Positions 18,495-26,953 of a DNA stretch of 64,000 bases are shown one piece after another. The notes under the pieces were generated by a model. It made no database searches. It saw only the letters and a list, made by a program, of their open reading frames with translations, and had not been told where the DNA came from. This DNA comes from Candidatus Poribacteria bacterium (GTDB lineage: Bacteria; Poribacteria; WGA-4E; WGA-3G): positions 27,241-91,240 of the forward strand of contig JAJEEK010000023.1 of the NCBI GenBank assembly GCA_022821065.1, in the 5' to 3' direction. Position 1 is the first letter of the stretch. Every line of letters starts with the position of its first letter. The translations under genes were made by a program, and so were the position numbers.

Positions 18495-18523
18495 ATTATA
18501 CTGCCTTTCAGGTAAGTTTGCAA
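18495..18523 (-). promoter_or_regulatory. Sigma-70 promoter of the phosphopantoate ligase/DUF6785 copy A operon
   Basis: Minus strand: TTGCAA, 17-bp spacer, TATAAT, then AGACGCAAATTTG. The spacer and downstream bases are almost the same as at 20565-20593, showing a duplicated promoter. Confidence 0.8.
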
Positions 18524-18603
18524 GGCGTGATATGTTCCGCTTCAGAAGTATTCAGAAAATTGATGCCCCTGTTGCTGATTGCTGAGATTGATGGCTGATG
18601 GCT

Positions 18604-20532
18604 TTAATGCCACACAATATAGGTCGGTATCTGTAGCACCAGTCCGATGAGGCTCCAGAGACATCCGAGCGTGTAATCGCCTAAGATCAGCCCTAAAAAG
18701 AACGGCACCGCTTGTCTATAGAGTTTCACGCCGCCAATCTTTAGCACGATCGCCTTCGCCAACCAACCCAAGAAAATTGTAAACCACAGTCTCCCCATGC
18801 CGGTGCCGCTAACTAACACATAACCGGCAGGGTGTAGGGGCCACCATAGAAATCGGATTTTCATAATCATCAGGAAAATGGTGAACAGGAAGCTGCTGCC
18901 GATAACACCGAGTTCCGGGACGCCCGTTTCTCGTGGGCTGACAAGCCACGTTTGCAGACGGTTGAACGTCTCCCATCCCATATAGACGATCCAGCCGCGC
19001 GCCTTGCTTGCCACACCCATATCGTAAAGGACGTGTAAATATGCCCAAAAGGTTATCAGGATACCGAACACAATCGCCAGTATCATCCCGATCAGGAGTT
19101 GTCGGTAACCGATGTTGCTCCGTTCTGCGAGACGGAACGCCTCCAGTTCACTCGGTGTCGGATGTGCGCGGAAACAGCGGACAAACGGGTAGAGGAACGT
19201 GAGTCCCATCAGATTGTCTGTACCGAGACGGCGTGTGCCGAGTGCAAGCACCATCGTGCGCCCCGGATCGACAAGCACAAGTTGATGAAGGGGTGGCCCG
19301 ATTTCAGCGCGGATACGGGTGATACCGAGAATCATCGGAAAGTAGAAGAGGAAAAAGAGCCCAATCGCCCAGAACGTCATCCCCATCTGATAACAGAAAA
19401 AAAACAGAAATAACAACCCGACGGTAAACAGTCCGGCAGCCGTGCGGTAACGCATCGGTTCACCGGAATCGTCAGGGGGTGGTTCGCCATGGCGTTGTGC
19501 GATGCCGAAGACTTTACGGATAATACGTCCATAGTGCCGTCGCCCCATCCATAACGGGATGCATCCGAACGCGATCCATGCCCCTGTCTGTTGTTCAAGG
19601 TGATAGATATTGCGTGCACCGAGCATATCTGTCACGACCATCTGAAGACGGGTTAGTAGCCAGAAGAACCAGCATGAAAAAGAGAGATCCAGCGGTGTGA
19701 AGAACATCAGCCCGATGCTAAACGGATAGAAGGAGATGCGAATCGGACCCATCGCACTCCACGGTTTTGAACTGAATTGTCCAAGCGTTTTGTTTCTAAT
19801 GGGTAGGGAAGGAATCTCTGGAAATAGGAAACTGAGTCCATTTAGCAGCTCGGCACTTCCTGCGAGTGCAAATCCGAGCCACATCCACGGCGAGCTAAAG
19901 AAGCGTTTCGGGTTGCTCGTCAATGCCAACGGGAGTTGGACGATCGGATAGTTCAGGCGTTCGTTTTCTGTCCACTGTTTTCGGAGAAAAATGGTTACTG
20001 CCAACAATGTCAGCCAGAGCGCGATGACGAAACTCGACCACGCCAGCACCGGCGGTATCCACGCGTTGAGCGTCGCAGAATCGTAGAAGGTAGCGTCCCC
20101 GTTATAGAACCCATCTAAGACCCGTGGACTTTTGACGGCGATCCAGTTGGGGATACTGTCTCCAAAGAGCGATAGCCACTCATTTTCGGGGGTTGCGAAC
20201 TGAAATGTATGCGCGAGGACGGGGATGAGGTATCCCATCATCGTGTGTCCGCTGATCGTTGATACCATCACCACCATGACATAGATAGTTTGTAAGTCTG
20301 CTTGCGACATCGCCAGACGCGGTATGAATCGCTGGAGCAGTAGGTTGACAAGTACAAAGACCAAAAGCGTAAAAACCGCATTGAAGAACAGCGAGGCGAT
20401 CGTCAGCTGCGTGGAATGCCACACCTCCGTCCCCATCAGGCACCAGTAGCTATTGAAAGCGACGAGTATCAACCCAATCAGTAGAATGTGTGGTTTAACG
20501 AGGTTCTGTTTCCGGTTTCCGTTGGTTTCCAT
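18604..20532 (-). CDS. DUF6785/DUF6784-type polytopic membrane protein, copy B
   Basis: 642 aa, colinear with copy A (15793-17733) with scattered substitutions (NLMGLTFLYP for NLTGLTFLYP, VPELGVIG for GPELGVIG) and a short deletion near the N-terminus. About 13-14 TM segments, function unknown. Unlike copy A it follows its promoter directly (20565-20593), with a leader that keeps the CAGCAGGAACGGGA ribosome-site region also seen before copy A. It therefore looks like a duplication in which the ligase gene was either lost here or gained in the other copy. Confidence 0.78.
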   Translation of the reverse strand: METNGNRKQNLVKPHILLIGLILVAFNSYWCLMGTEVWHSTQLTIASLFFNAVFTLLVFVLVNLLLQRFIPRLAMSQADLQTIYVMVVMVSTISGHTMMGYLIPVLAHTFQFATPENEWLSLFGDSIPNWIAVKSPRVLDGFYNGDATFYDSATLNAWIPPVLAWSSFVIALWLTLLAVTIFLRKQWTENERLNYPIVQLPLALTSNPKRFFSSPWMWLGFALAGSAELLNGLSFLFPEIPSLPIRNKTLGQFSSKPWSAMGPIRISFYPFSIGLMFFTPLDLSFSCWFFWLLTRLQMVVTDMLGARNIYHLEQQTGAWIAFGCIPLWMGRRHYGRIIRKVFGIAQRHGEPPPDDSGEPMRYRTAAGLFTVGLLFLFFFCYQMGMTFWAIGLFFLFYFPMILGITRIRAEIGPPLHQLVLVDPGRTMVLALGTRRLGTDNLMGLTFLYPFVRCFRAHPTPSELEAFRLAERSNIGYRQLLIGMILAIVFGILITFWAYLHVLYDMGVASKARGWIVYMGWETFNRLQTWLVSPRETGVPELGVIGSSFLFTIFLMIMKIRFLWWPLHPAGYVLVSGTGMGRLWFTIFLGWLAKAIVLKIGGVKLYRQAVPFFLGLILGDYTLGCLWSLIGLVLQIPTYIVWH

Positions 20533-20564
20533 TCCCGTTCCTGCTGAAACCCAAATTTGCGTCT

Positions 20565-20593
20565 ATTATACTGTGTTTCGAGTAAGTTTGCAA
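20565..20593 (-). promoter_or_regulatory. Sigma-70 promoter of DUF6785 copy B
   Basis: Minus strand: TTGCAA, 17-bp spacer, TATAAT, about 30 bp before the ATG at 20532. A duplicate of the promoter at 18495-18523. Confidence 0.8.
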
Positions 20594-20657
20594 GGGGAGA
20601 TATATCGTTGCAGTCAGGAAATAGGAATTACCTATTTATAGTCGAAGAAGAAGATAT

Positions 20658-23534
20658 TTACGGATTGTTGCGTTGGAAGCGGAAAACACCGTTTTGCTTG
20701 GTGCCGATGTAGAAGGTTCGACCATCGACAGCAAACGCTGTTGCCGTGTGCGGTAGTTCTGCGATGATCTGTTTCCACCTATTGGTCTGTTTATCGACTT
20801 CATAGATACCACTATCACAAACACCATAAACCATCACACCATCAACAACAATTTGGTCCATGAGTTGCCTATTGCCATCAACATCAGGGACGGCTTCCCA
20901 AGCTTCGCCGTCGAGTGAACGCATAACCCCCATGTCCGTTGAGACATAGACGGTTGATCCCGCAAAATGTATCTCCTTGAAGTGTCCAAACAGAAACGCG
21001 AGATTCTCGGTAACATCAGTCCAAGTATCGCCCCTGTCTATGGACACGAAAAGCTCACCCTCTCGTTTACCGGCGTAGACTGTGTTCCCGGAAGCGGCAA
21101 GCGTGAACCCTTTTCTGAAAATAGGCGAGATCCCTTCGGGGTCCTCTAAACCTGTATAGTGCCATGCTGTTTCGCCGCGCCGCCATCTAAAGATTTTACG
21201 CTTGTATTCCATGTAGACAGTCGTATCGGTGAATGTAAAAGTTCCGTTTGTCCTCAGTTCTTCAAGGACACTGTCATAGTTGGCTTTCAGCATCTCCGCG
21301 ACTTCATTCATTTCAACGCCCTTTTCTATTGCTGCCTTCGCTTTCTTTGATCGTTCCACGTATAACGTGTCTTCTTCAAAACCTGGCACCCCTTCAACCC
21401 CTAAGAGTAGATTCCCGGCATCAGAGAGGCGGAAGAGCGTTACACCGTCGAGTTCACTGTTGGTTGCATAGAGGGAGCCATCGGTTATTACGACTTTCGC
21501 CTCTGCACTTTTCAGTGAAGCATTTTCGTCAGTGCTCAAGCCAACGAACTCCCACGACTCGCCGCCATCTACAGACTTGAACATTTTTGTGTCTGTTAAG
21601 GCATAGATGACCTTTTTGATTGTAACCAGACTTGAAACATCTGAATTCACCATTCCAGCCATAAATGGGTGCCATGTGGCACCGCCATCTGTTGATCGTG
21701 TGATCCCAGCGTGATCGGTTTTGTAAAAATTGTTTTCGTTCAAGGCAACAATAGGGGAGGCACCGGATGTATGTCGGTGATCTGTCCATGTCTCGCCCCG
21801 ATCATAAGAAAGTAAAGCACCTGCAGCCCCAACTATCATAAGTGTATCGCTAACCGCGACTACCTTAACAGCGTGTAGTATCTTACTCGCATAGAGGTTA
21901 ACATCTGGTGTAATATTGAGCCAGGAATCGCCGAGGTCTGTTGAATAGAAAACTGCTGCGTACGGACTCCAATCGGGTGCGCTTGAAGGTCCAATGACGG
22001 TACCGACATAAAGCCTGCTCCCGTCAAATGCCAAGGATCTGATACCATGCGAAGTTGGCAGAGGCAATTTTTTCCAGTCGTCTGTAAACCGAAAAAGCCC
22101 TTGACTGGTGCCGACAAATAGCGTGTTATCAACAGCGAGTGCGTCCCAAATATGGAAATTCGGATCAACTGCTTCTGGGACGTTATCGGCTGGTAAAGCC
22201 TGACCTATGGACTTCCACTCGTTACCAACATCTTCAGAACGAAACACTTCCGTTTGGAGGATAAGGTACATCGCCATGTCTGTGATGATCAAGGCAACCG
22301 CACGTCCTTCAGGGCGCTTGCCAAGACTATTCCATGTCATCCCTTCATCAATTGAAACCAAGAGTTCGTTGTCTGTAAGGAGATAGAGGGTGCCATCGCG
22401 TTCTGCCATGACATGATTGAACTCCCGATTCGGACTGCTGGCACTGACAAACGTCCACGTATCTTCTGCTGTTGTGAGTCGATAAAGTCCTGTCTTGGCA
22501 ACCGCGTAGAGTGTCTGATCGGATGTAAGAAAGAGTCCTGCGCTTGAAACGCCGCCCGGCCCCTTCGTCTGAACCCACTGCGGTTTTGCTACTGGAAGAT
22601 CAATCTCGTCTGCTTGTGCAGCTGCGATGAGAAGGGGTTCTGCTTTGAACCCAGAGGCACTGTTTTTACCGGGGATATCGGCTCTGCCGAATCGGGTTAG
22701 GGCATCAGATTTGCGTTCCGATTCAAGGACAACAGGCGCATCAACGAGTTCGACGGTCATCTCAGATGTCGCATCTAAGTTGTAGGGTTGCTGAAAACGG
22801 GATAGCGCACGCGGACCGATCCCAATCAGCAGGATAACCAAAAAAGTCGAAGCGAAAGAGAAACCCCACGGTAGCCACGGTTTGCTCACTGAAGGCGATG
22901 CCGGTTTGATCCGTACAATCTCCTGCGCGATATTCTCTGTTAGATGTGGCGAGAGTTGGAAATTGCCGAAGACCTCTTGAATTAGAGATTCTTCTTTTTT
23001 TAAACGTTGTCGGGCACGATGCAGCCGACTCCTAACTGTGTTCGGCGATACCCCTAAAAACTGGCTAATCTCCGCACCCGACATTTCTGCAAGATAATAC
23101 AGCGTTACAACGGTACGCTCGCTCTCTGGCAACTTTTTTAGAAGGCGTTTGACGAGTTCACGCCGCTGCTCAATCGCTGCTGCCTCTGAACAGTTCCGTT
23201 CGTACTGGGTATAGCATAACGCCTCTAACTGTGCTGTGGACATGGCATCCAAGGATTTTGTTGGCACTCGTTTTTTTCGTAGCCATGCGATACAGCGACG
23301 TGTCGCAATTACGTAGAGCCAACTCGGAAAATGATCCGGACGTTTCAGCGTAGATAGCCTTTTATAAACCTTCAGAAAAACATCCTGTGTGAGTTCCTCG
23401 GCGGTATGGAAATCGCCGATCTTCCGCCAGACAAGCGCGTGCACCCATTTCTGGTATTTGCTCACCAATTTGGTAAATGCATCTTGATCGCCATCCAGAG
23501 TTCGTCGAATGAGATCTACATCAGTGGTATTCAT
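20658..23534 (-). CDS. ECF-type RNA polymerase sigma factor fused through one TM helix to an Asp-box beta-propeller
   Basis: 958 aa in three parts. Residues 1-185 are an ECF sigma factor: region 2 (DAFTKLVSKYQKWVHAL through FPSWLYVIATRRCIAWLRKK) and region 4 (LPESERTVVTLYYLAEMSGAEISQFLGVSPNTVRSRLHRARQRL). Residues about 222-245 form one TM helix (FSFASTFLVILLIGIG). The remaining 700 residues contain at least seven Asp-box motifs (VSIDEGMTW, RSEDVGNEW, YSTDLGDSW, LSYDRGETW, RSTDGGATW, KSVDGGESW, VSIDRGDTW), so a BNR/YCF48-like propeller, predicted outside the inner membrane. It seems a one-piece sensor plus transcription factor. AAGGAGA lies before the ATG. No anti-sigma gene is adjacent. Confidence 0.92.
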   Translation of the reverse strand: MNTTDVDLIRRTLDGDQDAFTKLVSKYQKWVHALVWRKIGDFHTAEELTQDVFLKVYKRLSTLKRPDHFPSWLYVIATRRCIAWLRKKRVPTKSLDAMSTAQLEALCYTQYERNCSEAAAIEQRRELVKRLLKKLPESERTVVTLYYLAEMSGAEISQFLGVSPNTVRSRLHRARQRLKKEESLIQEVFGNFQLSPHLTENIAQEIVRIKPASPSVSKPWLPWGFSFASTFLVILLIGIGPRALSRFQQPYNLDATSEMTVELVDAPVVLESERKSDALTRFGRADIPGKNSASGFKAEPLLIAAAQADEIDLPVAKPQWVQTKGPGGVSSAGLFLTSDQTLYAVAKTGLYRLTTAEDTWTFVSASSPNREFNHVMAERDGTLYLLTDNELLVSIDEGMTWNSLGKRPEGRAVALIITDMAMYLILQTEVFRSEDVGNEWKSIGQALPADNVPEAVDPNFHIWDALAVDNTLFVGTSQGLFRFTDDWKKLPLPTSHGIRSLAFDGSRLYVGTVIGPSSAPDWSPYAAVFYSTDLGDSWLNITPDVNLYASKILHAVKVVAVSDTLMIVGAAGALLSYDRGETWTDHRHTSGASPIVALNENNFYKTDHAGITRSTDGGATWHPFMAGMVNSDVSSLVTIKKVIYALTDTKMFKSVDGGESWEFVGLSTDENASLKSAEAKVVITDGSLYATNSELDGVTLFRLSDAGNLLLGVEGVPGFEEDTLYVERSKKAKAAIEKGVEMNEVAEMLKANYDSVLEELRTNGTFTFTDTTVYMEYKRKIFRWRRGETAWHYTGLEDPEGISPIFRKGFTLAASGNTVYAGKREGELFVSIDRGDTWTDVTENLAFLFGHFKEIHFAGSTVYVSTDMGVMRSLDGEAWEAVPDVDGNRQLMDQIVVDGVMVYGVCDSGIYEVDKQTNRWKQIIAELPHTATAFAVDGRTFYIGTKQNGVFRFQRNNP

Positions 23535-23569
23535 CGTGTCTCCTTATGAAAAAATAGGGGTTTCGTGAT

Positions 23570-23611
23570 ATTATAGACGCGTATGGAGGATGAAATGTTG
23601 CATAAAATGCA
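23570..23611 (-). promoter_or_regulatory. Promoter and palindromic site of the sigma/propeller gene
   Basis: On the minus strand a TATAAT -10 box (23570-23575) stands about 35 bp before the ATG. A perfect 5-3-5 inverted repeat TGCAT-TTT-ATGCA (23599-23611) is centred near -42. The same palindrome at the same relative place occurs in front of the relic gene (25111-25123), so it is conserved beyond chance and is a candidate operator or sigma-recognition element. Confidence 0.55.
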
Positions 23612-23665
23612 ATTTTGGGAGGACTTAGGATTTCTGGTGAAATCTAAAGGTAGGTAACGTGCGTC

Positions 23666-23942
23666 ACTGATTTTTAGGATGTGTTGAAAAGCTGCAAACC
23701 CAAACGACCAATACTAAAATTGTCTCAATAGAACCTGTGAGCAAAGACACAGATAAATATGATTGGCGAATTGATATAGATTTAGAAATGCTGGCAGAGG
23801 AAGTGTGGAACATCAAGATGCAGACCAAAACATAGACGAACAACCAGAACAAAAAATATCAAGGAAAATAGTGAATAGTATCCACCAAAAGATTGGTATA
23901 AAACTGAAGATACAGAGTTGTATAAAGTATCGACAAAGTGAT
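23666..23942 (+). pseudogene. Remnant of a lipoprotein gene related to the one at 23979
   Basis: One frame from a stop at about 23669 reads FLGCVEKLQTQ (a lipobox-like FLGC without the rest of its signal peptide) and ends after about 50 codons. Further on, another frame reads DWYKTEDTELYK, which resembles DWYNEEDPELRAKY in the intact lipoprotein downstream. Frame changes and stops suggest a decayed tandem copy. The 444-bp spacer 23535-23978 holds otherwise only the sigma-gene promoter. Confidence 0.4.
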
Positions 23943-23978
23943 GATCGTTCACACGATCACCCACATTAAGGAGGAAAA

Positions 23979-24776
23979 ATGAGAGATATACTAACGTACT
24001 TTTTGTGTTTATTTATAGGATTCATTTTTTTAGGTTGTGGCGAGGTAGAAGAAGAAACAGAACCGATGTTATCTGTCGAATTACCGGATAGGTATTACGA
24101 CACAAGCGGATTACTTTATGAAATTATGGATAAGCAGGTAAAAGAACTTCTAAATCTTGATTTCCCCGGAGATTGGTATAATGAAGAAGACCCAGAATTG
24201 CGAGCCAAATACTATCATGCGCTGTTAATACAGAAATTTGGTGATATACCAGCGGTCCACATAGTGGCTATATTTTATCGGTTATCGCTGTTATCTGACG
24301 GTAAACCTACTGAAATTTCAATTGAAGATTTAATTTTGCGTGCGAAAGCACATTACCTCTTATGGCCCAATGAATCGAATCGTAAAGTTTTGGAAGATAC
24401 CGAAAACCAAAAAATATGGCGTGAAACAGATGATCCAGAACTATATGCCGAACTTTATACAGAAACATTGATACGTCAGCACGGAGATATACCGGAGGTT
24501 CATATCGTTGTTGAGGGCGAGAAAAAGAAAAAATTTGGTGGATGGCGTATCGCTACAGATGCCGATAAAAACGAGTATGTTGAATATCTAAGGGCAAAAT
24601 ATGTTTTACAACCTACAGAATACTTCTTGTGTGTATATAATGTTTTTAAAGAAGCCAGAGATAGCGGAAAACCTTTTGGTGTTGCTATAAGTCGTGAAAA
24701 AGAGACCTGTGTTGAAGGCGGACTTGATGAATTGCTTAATTTAACATTAGAAAATGCGGAAGACAATCCAGAATAA
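23979..24776 (+). CDS. Hypothetical lipoprotein with internal repeats
   Basis: 265 aa. The signal peptide MRDILTYFLCLFIGFIFLGC has a lipobox-like LGC, then an acidic linker EVEEETEP. The mature part is charged and carries two copies of a motif of the form DPELxAxYYxxLLIxxxGDIPxVHIV (about residues 68-95 and 147-175), so an internal duplication. No known domain recognised. An AAGGAGGAAAA ribosome site stands directly before the ATG. AT content is higher than in the flanks. A decayed relative lies just upstream. Confidence 0.72.
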   Translation: MRDILTYFLCLFIGFIFLGCGEVEEETEPMLSVELPDRYYDTSGLLYEIMDKQVKELLNLDFPGDWYNEEDPELRAKYYHALLIQKFGDIPAVHIVAIFYRLSLLSDGKPTEISIEDLILRAKAHYLLWPNESNRKVLEDTENQKIWRETDDPELYAELYTETLIRQHGDIPEVHIVVEGEKKKKFGGWRIATDADKNEYVEYLRAKYVLQPTEYFLCVYNVFKEARDSGKPFGVAISREKETCVEGGLDELLNLTLENAEDNPE

Positions 24777-24892
24777 TTTTTTGATTTAAACCCCGTAAAT
24801 CGCCTTATCAGGACTTTTGAGCCTATTTTCTTATCAAATAAAGGTAAAGAAAAACTGAAAATCTCGCGAGCGAAGAATATTGATTACCAAGT

Positions 24893-25041
24893 TCATTGCA
24901 GAGGCAATTCCATGACCCCACGGTGCTCTGTACCGACATAGAGGACATCTCCAGCGACAACGAAAGAAGTTACCCGTTCTGGGATTTCTGGTGCGATTTG
25001 AATCCAAGTTGTTGAATTAATGCAGCATCACTCTCTTTCAT
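24893..25041 (-). pseudogene. Internally deleted relic of a second sigma/propeller fusion gene
   Basis: Minus strand from the ATG at 25041 (GGAGGGAGA ribosome site): MKESDAALIQQ matches the start of the intact protein (MNTTDVDLIRR). After about 11 codons the sequence jumps, in another frame, to TTWIQIAPEIPERVTSFVVAGDVLYVGTEHRGVMELPLQ-stop, which matches the very C-terminus of the intact propeller (RWKQIIAELPHTATAFAVDGRTFYIGTKQNGVFRF). So nearly the whole gene (about 2.7 kb) has been deleted. The upstream region keeps the palindrome of 25111-25123. Otherwise 24777-25274 shows nothing coding. Confidence 0.78.
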
Positions 25042-25110
25042 CTGTCTCCCTCCGAATATAAAAAAAATAAAGCTTCATGATATAGTAACGCGTGTTGGAG
25101 ACCGAAATGG

Positions 25111-25123
25111 TGCATAAAATGCA
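25111..25123 (-). promoter_or_regulatory. Conserved palindrome upstream of the relic sigma/propeller gene
   Basis: TGCAT-TTT-ATGCA, identical to 23599-23611 and at a similar distance from the start codon, with conserved flanks (CATTTC, then CGCGT). Confidence 0.5.
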
Positions 25124-25274
25124 ATGCGCCCGATTCTGGCGATAAACATATCGTCTTTACCGTATAAAAAAAGAAGACGCATCACGGATGCGCCTTTTAG
25201 ATGGATAATGCCAAAGATTGACAACCTTTTCAGCTTGACAGAGAAGGACAAGAATGGTATGCTCTCGCTCAGAT

Positions 25275-25805
25275 TTAGTTATTTTCGGCGCCTTCATCAA
25301 TCCAATCAATGAAGAGTTGGATTTGGTCGGCATCTAACGGGGGGCCGCCCGGAGGCATACCGCCGCCGTCAATACGTATGACGACAAGGCTGCCATCGCC
25401 ATCGCCTGCAGTGAACGCTGGTCCGCCATTTCCACCTTTTTTGAAGGGATCGTATTGACTGAGGTCTAATCCCGTAAAATGTCCAGCGACATGACATCCT
25501 GGCACTGCACACCGCTCCGCGAGGATTGGTTGAATATCGTCTTTAAAAGAGACTTTCGGTTCTTCAACAACAGGTTCTTCAATGACACCGCCATCTGCTG
25601 GTACTTCGACAACAGCAGGCGGTTGGGTTTCAGGTGTTGTCGTCGGTTGAAGGATATCTGTCATACCGGTCGTGTTTTCTGTAGTATCGCCTTCGTCGCC
25701 ACAACTTGCGATGAAGACCGCAGTTAGTAAAATACCGATTGCCAAGATAGGCAGAAACAGACCCCGTTCACATCGGTTAGGGAAACGCGTAAAAGATAGA
25801 TTCAT
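25275..25805 (-). CDS. Cytochrome c-like lipoprotein with CX4CH motif
   Basis: 176 aa. Signal peptide with lipobox IASC near residue 34, a Thr/Pro/Val/Glu-rich linker to about residue 85, then a domain beginning KVSFKDDIQPILAERCAVPGCHVAGHFTGLDLSQYDPFKKGG. The order resembles the planctomycete cytochrome c/PSD1-type heme domains (CAVPGCH), with four residues between the cysteines instead of two, and ends PPGGPPLDADQIQLFIDWIDEGAENN as those domains do. It is probably anchored in the periplasm and may bind heme c covalently; the spacing makes this uncertain. Confidence 0.8.
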   Translation of the reverse strand: MNLSFTRFPNRCERGLFLPILAIGILLTAVFIASCGDEGDTTENTTGMTDILQPTTTPETQPPAVVEVPADGGVIEEPVVEEPKVSFKDDIQPILAERCAVPGCHVAGHFTGLDLSQYDPFKKGGNGGPAFTAGDGDGSLVVIRIDGGGMPPGGPPLDADQIQLFIDWIDEGAENN

Positions 25806-25950
25806 GAAAATAAAATTCTCCTTTTTTGAGAATGTGTTTTTTCAAGCACTTCGCTATTTTGTATTTAGCCATGAGGGTAGCATGTAATTTCGCAATCCAA
25901 TTTATGAACCACTCCCCTATAGGATACCACCATACTGAGGAGATGTCAAC

Positions 25951-26895
25951 ATGAAAATTTTGATTAACACCGATATTACACCTGAACAACAGCGGCAGAT
26001 TGAATCGGTCTCTGATGAACTTTCGCTTGTGAGACCGAAGAATTCGGGAGATGCGCTACGCGAAATTGTAGACACTGACATCGTGTTCGGTGGATTTAAC
26101 CGTTCGCTCTTTGAAAAAGCGGAGCAGTTGAAATGGGTCCAAGTGCTTTCGGCGGGTGTTGACGGATTACTGTTCCCTGAATTCGTTAACAGCGATGTTA
26201 TTCTGACGAGTGCAAAAGGATTTGTCGGACCGCACCTCGCAGATCAGGCGTGGGCACTGCTCCTCGGACTCCTTCGCGGTATCGGACGCTCGGTGCGTGA
26301 GCGAACGTGGGATAACCGGATGTCCATCCGCCATGCGACATGGGAATTAAGCGAACGGACGCTCGGTATTGTCGGACTCGGCGGCACTGGGATCGACGTG
26401 GCGCGTCGGGCAGAAGGGTTTGAAATGCGTGTTATCGCCGTTGACCCCGAAACCGTTGAAGCACCTTCGTTTGTTCACGCTGTCTGGAAGATGGATCGCT
26501 TCCACGCCCTACTTGCAGAATCAGATGTGGTTGTCATCTGCGCGCCACTGACACCGGAGACCCACGGCATGTTTGACGATGCAGCATTTCAACAGATGCA
26601 ATCGCACGCGTTGCTGATCAACGTCACGCGAGGCAAGATTGTAGACGGACCAGCACTCCTCCGAGCACTGACTTCAGGCAGCATCGGGGGCGCAGGGTTG
26701 GATGTCACACCGGAAGAGCCGTTGCCTACCGACAGCCCGTTATGGGATCTGCCGAATGTCATCGTTACACCGCACGTCGCTGGCGGTTCGCCAATCCGCT
26801 TGGATCGGTCGGTTGGGCTTTTCTGTGATAACTTAGAACGACTGCTCGTTGGCAAACCGCTTCTCAGCATGATTGATAAAGAGAAGGGATATTAG
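25951..26895 (+). CDS. D-2-hydroxyacid dehydrogenase (phosphoglycerate dehydrogenase-like)
   Basis: 314 aa. NAD-binding fold LGIVGLGGTGIDVARRA near residue 140, the catalytic-Arg segment LINVTRGKIVDGPAL, GAGLDVTPEEPLP with the acidic residue, and the active-site His in VIVTPHVAGGS near residue 278. The family reduces 2-ketoacids or oxidises D-2-hydroxyacids; the substrate is unassigned. The ribosome site GAGGAG is close to the ATG. Convergent with the following oxidoreductase gene, sharing a terminator-like hairpin between them. Confidence 0.9.
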   Translation: MKILINTDITPEQQRQIESVSDELSLVRPKNSGDALREIVDTDIVFGGFNRSLFEKAEQLKWVQVLSAGVDGLLFPEFVNSDVILTSAKGFVGPHLADQAWALLLGLLRGIGRSVRERTWDNRMSIRHATWELSERTLGIVGLGGTGIDVARRAEGFEMRVIAVDPETVEAPSFVHAVWKMDRFHALLAESDVVVICAPLTPETHGMFDDAAFQQMQSHALLINVTRGKIVDGPALLRALTSGSIGGAGLDVTPEEPLPTDSPLWDLPNVIVTPHVAGGSPIRLDRSVGLFCDNLERLLVGKPLLSMIDKEKGY

Positions 26896-26910
26896 TTGCA
26901 GTACACGGTT

Positions 26911-26938
26911 AAAAACAGGCGAGGCGAGCAGCCTCGCC
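26911..26938 (-). terminator. Rho-independent terminator of the MDR oxidoreductase gene
   Basis: On the minus strand GGCGAGGC-TGCTC-GCCTCGCC is followed by TGTTTTTAA. It lies 16 bp after the stop codon at 26954. Confidence 0.72.
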
Positions 26939-26953
26939 ATCTCCGTATAATGC

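Noticed and set aside
25124..25312. Plus-strand 62-codon frame before the cytochrome-like gene
   Set aside because: No ribosome site, overlaps the 3' end of the minus-strand gene, and unlikely composition.
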